DNA of 64,000 nt from Paraburkholderia tuberum STM678 (GTDB lineage Bacteria > Pseudomonadota > Gammaproteobacteria > Burkholderiales > Burkholderiaceae), in NCBI RefSeq assembly GCF_902833905.1, contig NZ_CADFGP010000012.1, forward strand, positions 124,001 through 188,000, written 5' to 3'. Positions within the stretch are counted from its first letter, which is position 1, and each line of letters begins with the position of its first letter. The notes under the pieces were generated by a model that saw only the letters and a list, made by a program, of their open reading frames with translations, did no database searches and was not told where the DNA came from. Shown here piece by piece: positions 17,422-26,952 of this stretch. The position numbers and the translations under genes are program-made.

Positions 17422-18170
17422 GATACTTACCTCCAGTTCAGGGTTTTATCTTGCTGCGAACTTGCTTGTTCGTAGTCAGTGATTGCATTGTAATTTGGCG
17501 AACTGGACAGAGTAACTGGTGAGATAGGTAATGTTTGTTGCGAAAATTGATATAAATCGATGGAACTTTTAGGGTTAACACGTAAACGTGTGTCCAGTGT
17601 CACAGGAAATGAAAACTATGCGAGGTCGGTGAACGACTGCTGCCACAGTTCGTGATTGATCCGGGCGGTCGACATCCCTTGCAGGAGTAAGGTGGTCCGC
17701 GATTGCGTCAAATCGACCCCAAGCCGACCGTGAACCCATCACCACATATTCGGCAGCTTCCAAACTACAGCGGCGATCCATTCCTGCCAGTCGCTCGGCG
17801 GGTCATCGGCCCTGAGCGGACGACCGGAAGTACAGGCGTTCCCTTCAGTTAAAGTATCTGCGTCTGTTGCCGATATGCCGTGTGAGTGCCAACCCGTCAA
17901 GAGCTCTAAGCAGCCCTGTTTTATAAACATTCCGGTGCCGATCGATAGGCGTCGTCGATGACAAAAGATCGGCCGGCAGCGAGAAAGACATGTGATGAAA
18001 TGCGCAGCGGCATGCCGGGCTTCGTCACAACTTACCGCTGCTGGGACGCCGCCATGGTTATGCAAGTGATTCGACCGCGATGAAAGTTTCACCGGTTTGC
18101 CATCGAATGCGCCCATAGCCTCTGCCGAGGGCCGCCCAATCCATGCCGAACCTGAAAAAGTGAACCCCAC
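17422..18170. other. Intergenic region, no gene seen
   Basis: About 750 bases that look less GC-rich than the flanks, between the divergent DUF4148 gene and the binding-protein gene. Short frames exist but lack ribosome sites and family features. No terminator or repeat of note. Confidence 0.4.
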
Positions 18171-19466
18171 GTGCGACAAACTGAGTTTGGCTCCTTGCTG
18201 TCGGTCTTGGCCTGTTTCATTCTTTTCTCGTTGTGCGGTTGCCATCAGCGAGACCACGATTCTTCGAGCACGAGCGGGCCGGCCAGTACCACCATCACCG
18301 CCTTGGTCTGGGCTCCTGACTGGCCGGAAGAAATGCTTCAGATTGCTGCCGAATTCAGCAAGCTGAATCCGGACATACACGTGGATGTGCAGTTCATGAT
18401 TGGCAATTCGGTGGAAGAAAATATCAAGCCGCGGATCGCCTCCGGCAACTTGCCCGATCTGGTGAGTATCAACCCGAATGCCTACGCGGCCGACCTGGCC
18501 GATCAAGGGCTCCTCGCCGACGTTAGCAAGACATCCGCCTGGAACAACATGCTCGATCCTCTCAAAAAGGACTGGACCAGTCGCCAATCCAGGCACTTTG
18601 GAATAGCGGGGGGAATGGCTACGACTTTGATCTATTACAACCAGGACATGTTTGCGAAGGCGGGAATCAGGGAGCTGCCGACCAATTTCAACGAATTCCT
18701 GGCGGTTTGCGAACAGCTCAAACGTGCGGGCTATACGCCAATAATGTGGAACGGCGGCTTCCCAAATATGCTCGGCAACGGCCCCTTCAGTTCAGGCTTT
18801 GCTAACAATGTGGTTGCGCGCGAGCCAGACTGGAAGGACAAAATCAGCGATGGCACGCTGGATTTGAACACCCCCCAGGTAGCGGATATTTTCGCCAGGA
18901 TCAGGCTGATGCCGGAACGGGGTTTCGTACAGGAATCGTTCATGACAACTGGCTACGATGATGGCATACGGCTATTCAAGGAGGGCAAGGTCGCAATGGC
19001 TTTTCACGGTAGTTGGGCAGCCGGTCTGTTGCTGCACGGCAATCCCTTTGAAGTTGGCGTGCTCATCCCGCCCTGGAACGCGCCAGGCGAGCAGGTGGTG
19101 CCCGTGATCGGCAGCGAAACCGGGTTTGCGGTGTCGGAAACGCCCAACAAGGCCGCGGCAATGCGTTTTCTCGAGTTCGTCGCTGGGCAGGGGTTTTCCA
19201 TCCTCCAGATCAAGCGCCAGAACATTTCCCCATTCAAGCAGTTCCCGGGCATGGTGGTGAGCGATCAGAAGATTGTCGACTACACGAACATGGTCAGTCG
19301 CTATGCCGTGACCGGCAGCCCGTACTATTCGTTTCTACCCTCCAATTCCATCGAGCGCTTGCATCGATTGATACAGGATGTGCTGTTCCGGAAAATCACG
19401 CCAATGCAGGCTGCAAAACTCCTGGACGAGTCTGTTAAGAATGAAGCGAAGATGCACTACAAATGA
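18171..19466 (+). CDS. Extracellular solute-binding lipoprotein (sugar type)
   Basis: A 431-residue ABC-type binding protein of the carbohydrate family (SBP_bac_1). The N-terminus has a lipoprotein signal ending FSLCGC, then TALVWAPDWPEEMLQIAAEFSKLNPDI, the usual first strand and helix of these proteins, and later GIAGGMATTLIYYNQDMFAKAGI, matching the conserved hinge region. The start is GTG at 18171. No permease or ATPase is nearby. Its last codons overlap the next gene by 4 bases, which codes for a GGDEF-EAL receptor, so it may sense a ligand rather than transport it. Confidence 0.88.
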   Translation: MRQTEFGSLLSVLACFILFSLCGCHQRDHDSSSTSGPASTTITALVWAPDWPEEMLQIAAEFSKLNPDIHVDVQFMIGNSVEENIKPRIASGNLPDLVSINPNAYAADLADQGLLADVSKTSAWNNMLDPLKKDWTSRQSRHFGIAGGMATTLIYYNQDMFAKAGIRELPTNFNEFLAVCEQLKRAGYTPIMWNGGFPNMLGNGPFSSGFANNVVAREPDWKDKISDGTLDLNTPQVADIFARIRLMPERGFVQESFMTTGYDDGIRLFKEGKVAMAFHGSWAAGLLLHGNPFEVGVLIPPWNAPGEQVVPVIGSETGFAVSETPNKAAAMRFLEFVAGQGFSILQIKRQNISPFKQFPGMVVSDQKIVDYTNMVSRYAVTGSPYYSFLPSNSIERLHRLIQDVLFRKITPMQAAKLLDESVKNEAKMHYK

Positions 19467-22387
19467 GCCCACTGATCGCCTGGCTGCGAAGCGCATTCGC
19501 CTACTTCTCGTTGGATCTGCTGCGCCGGGTCGAAATTCGCTACCGGCTGATAACCGCGTTCATCCTGCTTTCGCTGATACCGATACTTGTCTCCAGCTAC
19601 ATATCGTATGTGGAGTCAACAGCAGAGTTCAAGCACAAAGCGGAGATATTTTCCAAAGAGGTAGTCAAACAGGTATCCAAAAACATCTCGTTGCGGATGG
19701 AGCAGATCGAGACGGAGAGCAGCCTTCTGGTGCTCTCCGATCAGGTTCAAGACGCGCTGACCCGCGTTGCACACGGCAATGAAAAGGAGCAGAGCGAAGC
19801 TCGCCAGGATCTGACCCGACTGCTCCTGGAGCACTACGGCGCGGTTGATTTCATCAACCAGAAATATTTGCTCGACAAGGACAACCGGATCACGGACACC
19901 CAGGCGTTCGCGCAATTGACGCGGAGTGTGGTGCATCTGGTCCAGCAGGCTCCCGATCGAAATGGCCGGCCCTACTGGAGTAGCTATGACAACGGAGCCG
20001 GTCAGCAAGATCTCGGGATGGTGCGCGCCATCATCGACAAGAGCGACAATCGGCAGATCGGTAATCTGGTTCTAGTGATTCGCCCCGAGTATTTCTCATC
20101 GATTTTCAATGACGTCGCCGTGGGCAGTGGAACGGAGATCTATGTACTTGACGCCAGCAGCGACAAGCTGATTGTTCGTGCCGACGGCTCTTCAATGAGC
20201 ACCGACGGAAAGGCTGAACCGGGTCTGCTCGAAAGAATCACAAACGCCGATCCGCACGGCGAGCCAAATGGCTTCGTCGACTTCCATGGCAAGAATGGCG
20301 ACCGATATCTCGCTGCATACACGGGTATCGCCGGCACAAAATGGTTTGTGGTCAGCACGATCCCGGAGAAGAAGTTGACGGCGGAGGCACAGTCCGTACG
20401 CGATCAGATCATACTGGTGGGCATTTCGGGGTTTCTGCTTTCGATCTTCCTCGCCAATTTCATTTCACACAGCATCTCTGTACCGCTCAAAGATCTGGTG
20501 CGAAGGATGGACGACACCGGTAGCGATGCAGGCGCAGAGGCGGAGGCATGGATGGACGCGCGCAGTGAGATTGGCGCAAAGGATGAATTGGGCAGATTGG
20601 CGCACAGATTCGAACGAATGAGTGCGGCGATCGGGCAGAAGATCCAGAAGATCAACGAGATCAACGCTTCCTTGGAGCAGACGGTCATCGAGCGAACGGC
20701 CGAGCTCGTCGCCAAAGAGCAGGAGTCGCGCACGTTGATCGAGAATTCACCTGACACGATCACGCGCTACGACCGGGAGCTGCGCCGCACCTACGCCAAT
20801 CCGGCTTTCTGTGTCTCGGCGGCCCGCAGCCTTCGCGAATCGCTCGGCAAACGGCCCTCAGAGATACCGGGCGGTGCCAACGCGCTGGCTTACGAGAAGA
20901 AGATCAGCGAAACCATTGCAACCGGGAAAAGTCGCCAATTCGAACTGAGATGGCTCAGTAAGGACGGACAGGAACAGTGCAGCCATATCAGGCTCACTCC
21001 AGAGATCGACGCGTCGGGCGAGGTGAACTCCGTGTTGGCGGTCGGTCGTGATTTGTCGGACCGGATGGCATTCGAGGCAACGATATGGAAACAGGCTAAT
21101 TACGATGCGCTGACCCATCTCCCGAACCGCCAGATGTTTCATGCCCGTCTCGAGCATGAAGCCGGCGTGTCCCATCGCTCCGGGCGGCCGATGGCCTTGA
21201 TGCTGATCGATCTCGACCGCTTCAAGGAGGTCAACGACTCGCTCGGACACGATATGGGCGACATCCTGCTGATCGAGGCCGCGAGGCGCATTACCTCGTG
21301 TGTGCGTGAATTCGACACGGTCGCTCGACTTGGCGGTGACGAGTTCACGGTGATTCTGCCCGAGTTGGACGACACCGGGAGCATCGAACAGATCGCGAAG
21401 ACGATCATCGCCACGCTGACCCAACCCTTCAAGCTTGGTCCGGACGAGGCTTTCATTTCTGCGAGTGTCGGAGTCACGCTTTACCCTAACGACGGGACAG
21501 AACTGGATGTTCTCTTCAAGAATGCCGACCAGGCTATGTACGCGGCCAAAGCCGCGGGGCGCAACCGTTTCCACTACTTTACGCCCGAGTTGCAAGTGGC
21601 GGCAGAAAAGCGCCAGCGTCTCACGAGCGATCTACGTACCGCCCTGCAAGCCGAACAGTTCCGTGTTTATTACCAGCCTATCGTCAATCTGGCGACGGGC
21701 GAAATTTACAAAGCTGAAGCGCTAATTCGCTGGCTGCACCCTGTGCGCGGCACGATCAGTCCATTGGATTTCATCGCATTGGCCGAAGACACGGGGCTCA
21801 TCGTTCCGATCGGCGATTGGGTGTTCAAACAGGCCGTGCGCCAGGCGCATCAATGGCGCCGACGATTTCATCCATCGTTTCAGATCAGTGTCAACATTTC
21901 ACCGGTGCAGATTCGCCAGGACAATCTGGTGTGTATCCAATGGTCGGAATACCTCATTCGGCAAGGCATGCCTAGACAGAGCGTGGCAATTGAAATAACC
22001 GAAGGGCTGTTACTGGACGCCGAATTGAACGAGAAGTTGCTGAGTTTCCGCGAGGCAGGAATCGGGATTTCGATCGACGACTTCGGGACCGGTTACTCGT
22101 CCTTAGCCTATCTGAAGCGCTTCGACATCGATTATCTCAAGATCGACCGTTCATTCGTACAGAACCTCGGTTTCGACGGCGGCAATCAGGCGCTCTGCGA
22201 AGCAATGGTCATGCTCGCTCACAAGTTGGGATTGCAGGTTATTGCCGAGGGGGTCGAGACGACGGATCAACGTGATTTTCTCGCCGCCGTGGGTTGTGAC
22301 TTTGCGCAAGGCTTTTTGTATTCGGAGCCGGTTCCGCCTGATCAATTTGAGGAGCGGGTGTGGCCGACAGCCAGGCGCGCGTCTTGA
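19463..22387 (+). CDS. Cache-HAMP-PAS-GGDEF-EAL receptor for cyclic di-GMP
   Basis: A 974-residue protein. It has a membrane helix at about 22-44, a periplasmic Cache-like sensor (45-310), a second helix (about 313-335), a HAMP-like linker, PAS (about 425-535), GGDEF (about 545-705) and EAL (about 720-965). GGDEF is intact at 624-628 and the EAL motif at 752-754, as are DDFGTGYSSL and the KIDRSF loop, so both cyclase and phosphodiesterase activity are possible. Overlap of ATGA type with the solute-binding lipoprotein suggests that the loaded protein signals through the periplasmic domain. Such operonic pairing is the main functional clue; the ligand is unknown. Confidence 0.93.
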   Translation: MSPLIAWLRSAFAYFSLDLLRRVEIRYRLITAFILLSLIPILVSSYISYVESTAEFKHKAEIFSKEVVKQVSKNISLRMEQIETESSLLVLSDQVQDALTRVAHGNEKEQSEARQDLTRLLLEHYGAVDFINQKYLLDKDNRITDTQAFAQLTRSVVHLVQQAPDRNGRPYWSSYDNGAGQQDLGMVRAIIDKSDNRQIGNLVLVIRPEYFSSIFNDVAVGSGTEIYVLDASSDKLIVRADGSSMSTDGKAEPGLLERITNADPHGEPNGFVDFHGKNGDRYLAAYTGIAGTKWFVVSTIPEKKLTAEAQSVRDQIILVGISGFLLSIFLANFISHSISVPLKDLVRRMDDTGSDAGAEAEAWMDARSEIGAKDELGRLAHRFERMSAAIGQKIQKINEINASLEQTVIERTAELVAKEQESRTLIENSPDTITRYDRELRRTYANPAFCVSAARSLRESLGKRPSEIPGGANALAYEKKISETIATGKSRQFELRWLSKDGQEQCSHIRLTPEIDASGEVNSVLAVGRDLSDRMAFEATIWKQANYDALTHLPNRQMFHARLEHEAGVSHRSGRPMALMLIDLDRFKEVNDSLGHDMGDILLIEAARRITSCVREFDTVARLGGDEFTVILPELDDTGSIEQIAKTIIATLTQPFKLGPDEAFISASVGVTLYPNDGTELDVLFKNADQAMYAAKAAGRNRFHYFTPELQVAAEKRQRLTSDLRTALQAEQFRVYYQPIVNLATGEIYKAEALIRWLHPVRGTISPLDFIALAEDTGLIVPIGDWVFKQAVRQAHQWRRRFHPSFQISVNISPVQIRQDNLVCIQWSEYLIRQGMPRQSVAIEITEGLLLDAELNEKLLSFREAGIGISIDDFGTGYSSLAYLKRFDIDYLKIDRSFVQNLGFDGGNQALCEAMVMLAHKLGLQVIAEGVETTDQRDFLAAVGCDFAQGFLYSEPVPPDQFEERVWPTARRAS

Positions 22388-22600
22388 ACCAGTCAGCAAC
22401 GTGTTCAACCGCTACGTCAAGTTTCCCCAATATCCGAAAGCTCAATTCGGCGACCTCGGCAGCCGCTGGTTTTAGCTCTGGAACGACGGCCACAGCCATA
22501 CCGGCACTAGCAGCCGCGTGGGCACCGTTATCGCTATCTTCAAAGGCTAAACAAGCATCTACCGGCAGGGCTTGCAGACAAATTCAGCTCCATCCGGAAA
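22388..22600 (-). pseudogene. HAD-superfamily hydrolase C-terminal remnant
   Basis: On the minus strand the frame reads LQALPVDACLAFEDSDNG, then AHAAASAGMAVAVVPELKP, the DxxNG and AAxxAGM motifs of beta-phosphoglucomutase-like HAD enzymes. The upstream part (PDGAEFVC) is in another frame and the frame has a stop just before it. The N-terminal half is missing and the remnant abuts the end of the GGDEF-EAL gene, which looks like a recombination edge. Confidence 0.65.
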
Positions 22601-22817
22601 CCGGCGACCAGTTGAGCGCGTAACGATCCCGCCGCTACGCCCGGCGAGTTCTGGTTTCAGTTTCTCAACGGACTGCGGTTCTAATCCATGGGATTGAACA
22701 GCGCAAAGTTCATCCCAACCGCCCGCATTAATGCAATTCTGCCAGGCAAATATGCGCGGGTAAAACCTGCCGTACCGATGCTACTATGTCCAGCATAGCG
22801 TCATTCGGGAAAATAAA

Positions 22818-23114
22818 ATGATTTACTGTGTGCAGTTCGAGGACAACGAGGCGATTGCCTCTGCTCGTGCGGAAAATATGAAACTCCATCTGGCGTTTCT
22901 TCAAAAAAACAAGGCGGCGTTTCTGCAGGCCGGACCGCTGATCGACACGGCTGACGGCACCGGTGCAGGCGGCCTGTGGGTGGTCGAGGCGGAAACGCCG
23001 GAGCAGGTCCTCGGTTTAATCAAGGAAGATCCATTCTGGCCGACCGGTTTGAGAAAGTCGTTTCGCATTTTTGAATGGCCCCAGGTGTTTTCGACGGTTA
23101 GGCGGAATGTATAG
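22818..23114 (+). CDS. YciI-like protein
   Basis: A 98-residue protein of the YciI/ferredoxin-fold family: MIYCVQFEDNEA at the start, a central LHLAFLQKNKAAFLQAGPL helix-strand unit with the conserved His, and DPFWPTGLRKSFRIFEW at the end. YciI-like domains are often small enzymes or binding proteins of unknown role. It stands alone upstream of the MFS gene. Confidence 0.85.
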   Translation: MIYCVQFEDNEAIASARAENMKLHLAFLQKNKAAFLQAGPLIDTADGTGAGGLWVVEAETPEQVLGLIKEDPFWPTGLRKSFRIFEWPQVFSTVRRNV

Positions 23115-23240
23115 CTTCGCTGGTTGGATGCTTACTTTAGATAAGAAATTGAATTTTAAGCATCGCCGCTTATATTCAGCGTGCGCGGCTTTATCAAGTT
23201 CATCTCGATCATTTAACTAGCCGAAAAGGCAGAGGATTCC

Positions 23241-24464
23241 GTGAATCAACGGTCATTCAACCTGCCGGAAACCTGGGTCGTGCGCGACGCGACGTTCGTG
23301 CGAATCTGGGCGGCGATATTCGCGTCAACGGTCGCAACCTTCCTGCTGCTGATGACACTGTCAGCCGCCGTGTTCACACAAACCCACTCCCCGGTCTTTT
23401 CAAACGGCATCGTCCTGACACAGTGGGTGCCGGCAGTGCTGGCGTTGCCGCTGATTAGGTCGCTCGCTTCGCGATACGACGGGCGCTCGCTTCTGATCGC
23501 GGCGGAAGTGGGGTCGGCGCTTTCGTTGCTGGTCGCGATGCGGCTGCTGAACGATCTCTATCCGTTGCTCGGGATTCTCGTTGTCAAGGGCACGTTCGAC
23601 AACCTGTCGAAGGTCGCGCGCCCCGTCGCGGTCAAGCGGCTTTTTACGGGCGCCACGCTGGATCGCGCCGCGTCGTACTACAACACAGCGATGCTGTTCG
23701 GCGGCGGTGTGGGTGCGCTGGCCGGCGCGCTGTTCCTGCCGCGTCTGAGTTCGCAGCAGGTCATCGCACTGTCGATCGCGCTTCACCTGATTTCGGCCTG
23801 CAGCTATGCGACGGTCGCCAAAGCACGCCAACCCGCCGATCAGGCCGGCAAATCGCGCGCGGTGAACGAGCGCGCCGATCCGGATGCGCAATCGGCGCTC
23901 GTCTATTTCATTGCCGCGGTGGCGCTCTTTCAGGGGTATCACAACATCGCCCGTTCGGTCTTCGCTGTCGACCAGCTCGGCATGCCGGCATCGGGTATCG
24001 CGCTGCTGCAGGCCGTTACTAATATCGCGTATGTGGTCGGCGCGCTCGCGGCGGCGCGCATCGGTGTCGCGGGCGGCCGCTATCGCACGATCGGGCCACT
24101 GTCGCACTGCCTCGCGCTCGCCACGCTGATTCCGCTGATCTTCATCACGCGCCCTGCGTTCGGCGTGCCGATGTACGCGGTGTTCGCGTTCGGCTTCGAG
24201 GCCGCGTACTGCGTGCATATGCGCTTCGTGCTCACCTCTGTGCCGTCGGCAAGCATGCCCAGAATCATGGCCAACGCGAATGCGTGGGCGCTCGGCCTGA
24301 TGCTGGCCGTCTCGCTGGGCGGCAGTTATCTGGTGAGCGAAATCGGCTTCGCGCCGGTCACGCTCATCGTGATAGTCATCGCCGCGCTGGTGCCGCTGTT
24401 CGCCCGGTTTCGCCGGGCGGCGTTCGGGAACCAAGCCGGCTTCCTTGAAAAAGAAGTGGGGTAA
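23241..24464 (+). CDS. MFS transporter, probable product exporter
   Basis: A 407-residue major facilitator with about twelve hydrophobic segments, closest in pattern to the MFS_3/enterobactin exporter group (VRDATFVRIWAAIFASTVAT at the start, RSLASRYDGRSLLIAAEVGS between helices 2 and 3). It lies 2 bases before an ATP-grasp ligase gene. That tight pairing suggests export of the ligase product; specificity is not predictable. Confidence 0.85.
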   Translation: MNQRSFNLPETWVVRDATFVRIWAAIFASTVATFLLLMTLSAAVFTQTHSPVFSNGIVLTQWVPAVLALPLIRSLASRYDGRSLLIAAEVGSALSLLVAMRLLNDLYPLLGILVVKGTFDNLSKVARPVAVKRLFTGATLDRAASYYNTAMLFGGGVGALAGALFLPRLSSQQVIALSIALHLISACSYATVAKARQPADQAGKSRAVNERADPDAQSALVYFIAAVALFQGYHNIARSVFAVDQLGMPASGIALLQAVTNIAYVVGALAAARIGVAGGRYRTIGPLSHCLALATLIPLIFITRPAFGVPMYAVFAFGFEAAYCVHMRFVLTSVPSASMPRIMANANAWALGLMLAVSLGGSYLVSEIGFAPVTLIVIVIAALVPLFARFRRAAFGNQAGFLEKEVG

Positions 24465-24466
24465 TC

Positions 24467-25759
24467 ATGCATATCGCGTTTGTCGACAGTAATCCGGTCG
24501 GATTGAATGCGCTGCTTGCCGCGAAGCGCCGCGGACACGAAGTCACGTTCGTTTCGTCGAAGCAGTTTGTCGAATTTCTCGGCGATCTGTCGACGATCGA
24601 AGCACGCGGTCTGGCCGACCGGATCGTCCGCATCGATGCGTCGAGAGACGAGGACGAACTGTTTGCCGCGCTGTCCGAGCTGAACCGTGAACATCCGCTC
24701 GACGCGGTGGTGACGGTGCTTGAGTACTGCGCGAGTTCGGTGGCGCGTTGCGCGCAGCGATTGGGCCTCGCGGGCACCGACCCGGCCGCGTTGTCGCTGG
24801 CGCAGAACAAGGCCGCTTGCCGCGACCGGATCAGCGCGAGCGGCCTGAGGTCTGTCGGCCATTTCGTCGTCGACACTCTTGAGCTGGCACTCGTGCGCGC
24901 GGCGCACATCGGCTATCCGGTCATCGCGAAACCGTTGAGCGGCGGCGGCAGTATCCTGGCTGAGAAGATCGACGACGAAGACCGGCTGCGCGCGTACTTC
25001 GCCTCGCTGGGCAAGCAGCTTGCGTTGCCTGCCGGTTTGCTGGACGCGATTTCACCGCAAACGCTGCTCGAGGATTACATCGACGGGCCGCTGTTATCCG
25101 TCGAGGTCGCGGCGGCCGCCGGCGAAGTGGTGCCGCTGATCGTCTCCGCCAGAAAGCGCTGCATTGACGAACCCGCGATCGAACTGGGCACGACGATACC
25201 GGCTCCCGTGTCGTCGGAAGTGGCGGATGCATTGCGCGCTTACGCAGTCGAGGTCGTGCGCAGCGTGGGGCTGGACTTCGGCATCTTCCACATTGAGATC
25301 ATTCTGAGCGAACACGGGCCGGTGCTGGTGGAGGCGAATCCGCGCATCATGGGCGGCAACATGCCGACGGTTTTCAAGCTTGCGACCGACATCGACGCGT
25401 ACGATCTGCTCGTCGACATGTACCTGACGCGCGCGATGCCGCTCGCGTGCCGCGACATCGTGCCGATCCAGGCGGCGACCACCAGAATGATCGGCGCGGC
25501 GGAATCGACGCAGGTGGAAAAAGCGATCGCGCCGCACTGGAACGCGCCGTTCAAGGAACGTTTGGCCGGCTGGCGCTTCGACGTCAGCCGCGGCACGCGG
25601 GTGGCGAAAATGGACAGCAGTACGTGCCCGTTTCACTTTCAGGTGGTCGGCGCATCGGCGCACGAAAGCAGCCTACTGGCCGAGTGGATCATCGGTCAAA
25701 CGGCTCGGGCGACCGGCATCAAACTGCGCAGTTCGAGCGAAGACTATCTGTTCCGCTAA
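24467..25759 (+). CDS. ATP-grasp ligase (amino-acid ligase-like)
   Basis: A 430-residue ATP-grasp enzyme related to carbamoyl-phosphate synthase-like and BacD-type L-amino-acid ligases, which join a carboxylate to an amine through an acyl phosphate. Features are an N-terminal Rossmann-like segment (MHIAFVDSNPVGLNALLAAK), the ATP-binding KPLSGGGS loop and the metal site in HIEIILSEHGPVLVEANPR. No adenylation or carrier domain is present. Its position in a cluster with exporter, sulfotransferase and carbamoyltransferase suggests a small-molecule pathway; substrates are unknown. Confidence 0.88.
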   Translation: MHIAFVDSNPVGLNALLAAKRRGHEVTFVSSKQFVEFLGDLSTIEARGLADRIVRIDASRDEDELFAALSELNREHPLDAVVTVLEYCASSVARCAQRLGLAGTDPAALSLAQNKAACRDRISASGLRSVGHFVVDTLELALVRAAHIGYPVIAKPLSGGGSILAEKIDDEDRLRAYFASLGKQLALPAGLLDAISPQTLLEDYIDGPLLSVEVAAAAGEVVPLIVSARKRCIDEPAIELGTTIPAPVSSEVADALRAYAVEVVRSVGLDFGIFHIEIILSEHGPVLVEANPRIMGGNMPTVFKLATDIDAYDLLVDMYLTRAMPLACRDIVPIQAATTRMIGAAESTQVEKAIAPHWNAPFKERLAGWRFDVSRGTRVAKMDSSTCPFHFQVVGASAHESSLLAEWIIGQTARATGIKLRSSSEDYLFR

Positions 25760-25768
25760 GCGCTCGCC

Positions 25769-26650
25769 TCAACACCCGGCGGCGTGGCGCGACGCGAGCG
25801 CGTTCACCGTCGCCGCGGCCCAGTCAATAACCGTGCGCACCCGGTTCAGCTTGCGCAGGTCGGGATGCACGAGCAGCCAGATTTCGCGTGTCAGGTCGCA
25901 AGGAAATTGCGTCGCACGGACAAGGCCGCCGATGCTCTCGCCGACGGCGACCGGCAGCAGCGTTTTGCCCAGACCTTCCTGTACACAGGCGAGCAGCGCC
26001 TCCGCATCGTTGACCATCACCTGGCCCGCCGACCCTTGTCCAAGTCCGATGGTTTTCGCCATCCACTCCGCTTGCGGCAGATCGTTCATCCGATCATCGT
26101 AGGTGAGCCATCGCAGCGTGTCTTCTGCCGCGCCCTCGCGCAGATAGACACCATACGGCAGATCGCCCAGTTTTCTCGCGACCACGCTGACTTCGTCGCG
26201 CGGCCGCGCGAGGCGAATCGCGATATCCGCCTCACGCTTGGTCAAACTCAGCGAACGCGCTTCAGCGACCAGTTCGACGTTGAGGTCTGGATGCTGGCCG
26301 AGCAGATTCGGCAACGCCGGAATGAGAATACGGTTGGTGAGGATCGGCACCGACGTGACGCGTACGGTGCCGGCGACGCGAACATCGGCGCCGGAAATCG
26401 TCCGCGTGGAGCTTTGCACTTCGATCTCGATGCGCTCGGCGAGGCTGGCGATTTCGAGGCCCGCATCCGTCAGCGTCAGTTTGCCTTTGACGCGATCGAA
26501 CAGGCGCGCGGCCAACCGCTCTTCGACCTGAGCAATCCGCCTGACCACCGTGCTTTCGTTAACTGACAGCAGACGCGCCGCCTCGCCGAAATTGCCGGTC
26601 CGCGAAGCGGCCAGCACGACCCGCAGGTCGTCCCAGTTTTCTTTTGACAT
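25769..26650 (-). CDS. LysR-family regulator
   Basis: A 293-residue LysR protein. The N-terminal helix-turn-helix reads FGEAARLLSVNESTVVRRIAQVEERLAARLF; the rest is the usual effector domain. It converges with the ATP-grasp gene (9-base gap) and diverges from the sulfotransferase gene across 300 AT-rich bases, so it is a candidate regulator of the sulfation genes. Confidence 0.92.
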   Translation of the reverse strand: MSKENWDDLRVVLAASRTGNFGEAARLLSVNESTVVRRIAQVEERLAARLFDRVKGKLTLTDAGLEIASLAERIEIEVQSSTRTISGADVRVAGTVRVTSVPILTNRILIPALPNLLGQHPDLNVELVAEARSLSLTKREADIAIRLARPRDEVSVVARKLGDLPYGVYLREGAAEDTLRWLTYDDRMNDLPQAEWMAKTIGLGQGSAGQVMVNDAEALLACVQEGLGKTLLPVAVGESIGGLVRATQFPCDLTREIWLLVHPDLRKLNRVRTVIDWAAATVNALASRHAAGC

Positions 26651-26952
26651 ACACCGTATTTCCTTACGCGATCTATCGTCTGGATCGGATCATAACTGCA
26701 TCACCGATATGCGCCAATAGTCAAACAATGTGAAATCACTGGTCGCGCGCCGCTGTTTTAAATCAATATGGATAATTAAGTGCAGGCACGTCTGTATAAA
26801 TTGTTATGCACTGCAATTTTGCAGTTCAAGACTGCAAATCTGCGGATGCATCGAGACCATTTGTAGATATATGATAATCAAAGTCAATTTCGTGATAACG
26901 CACATCGTTCTTCAGAAGGAACTAATTTTTAAACTGAAGTATGGGGAGGTGA
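26651..26952. other. AT-rich intergenic region before the sulfotransferase
   Basis: About 300 bases visibly richer in A and T than the rest of the window, between a LysR gene and the sulfotransferase gene it may control. No gene is supported. The base composition continues into the first part of the sulfotransferase gene and suggests transfer. Confidence 0.45.
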
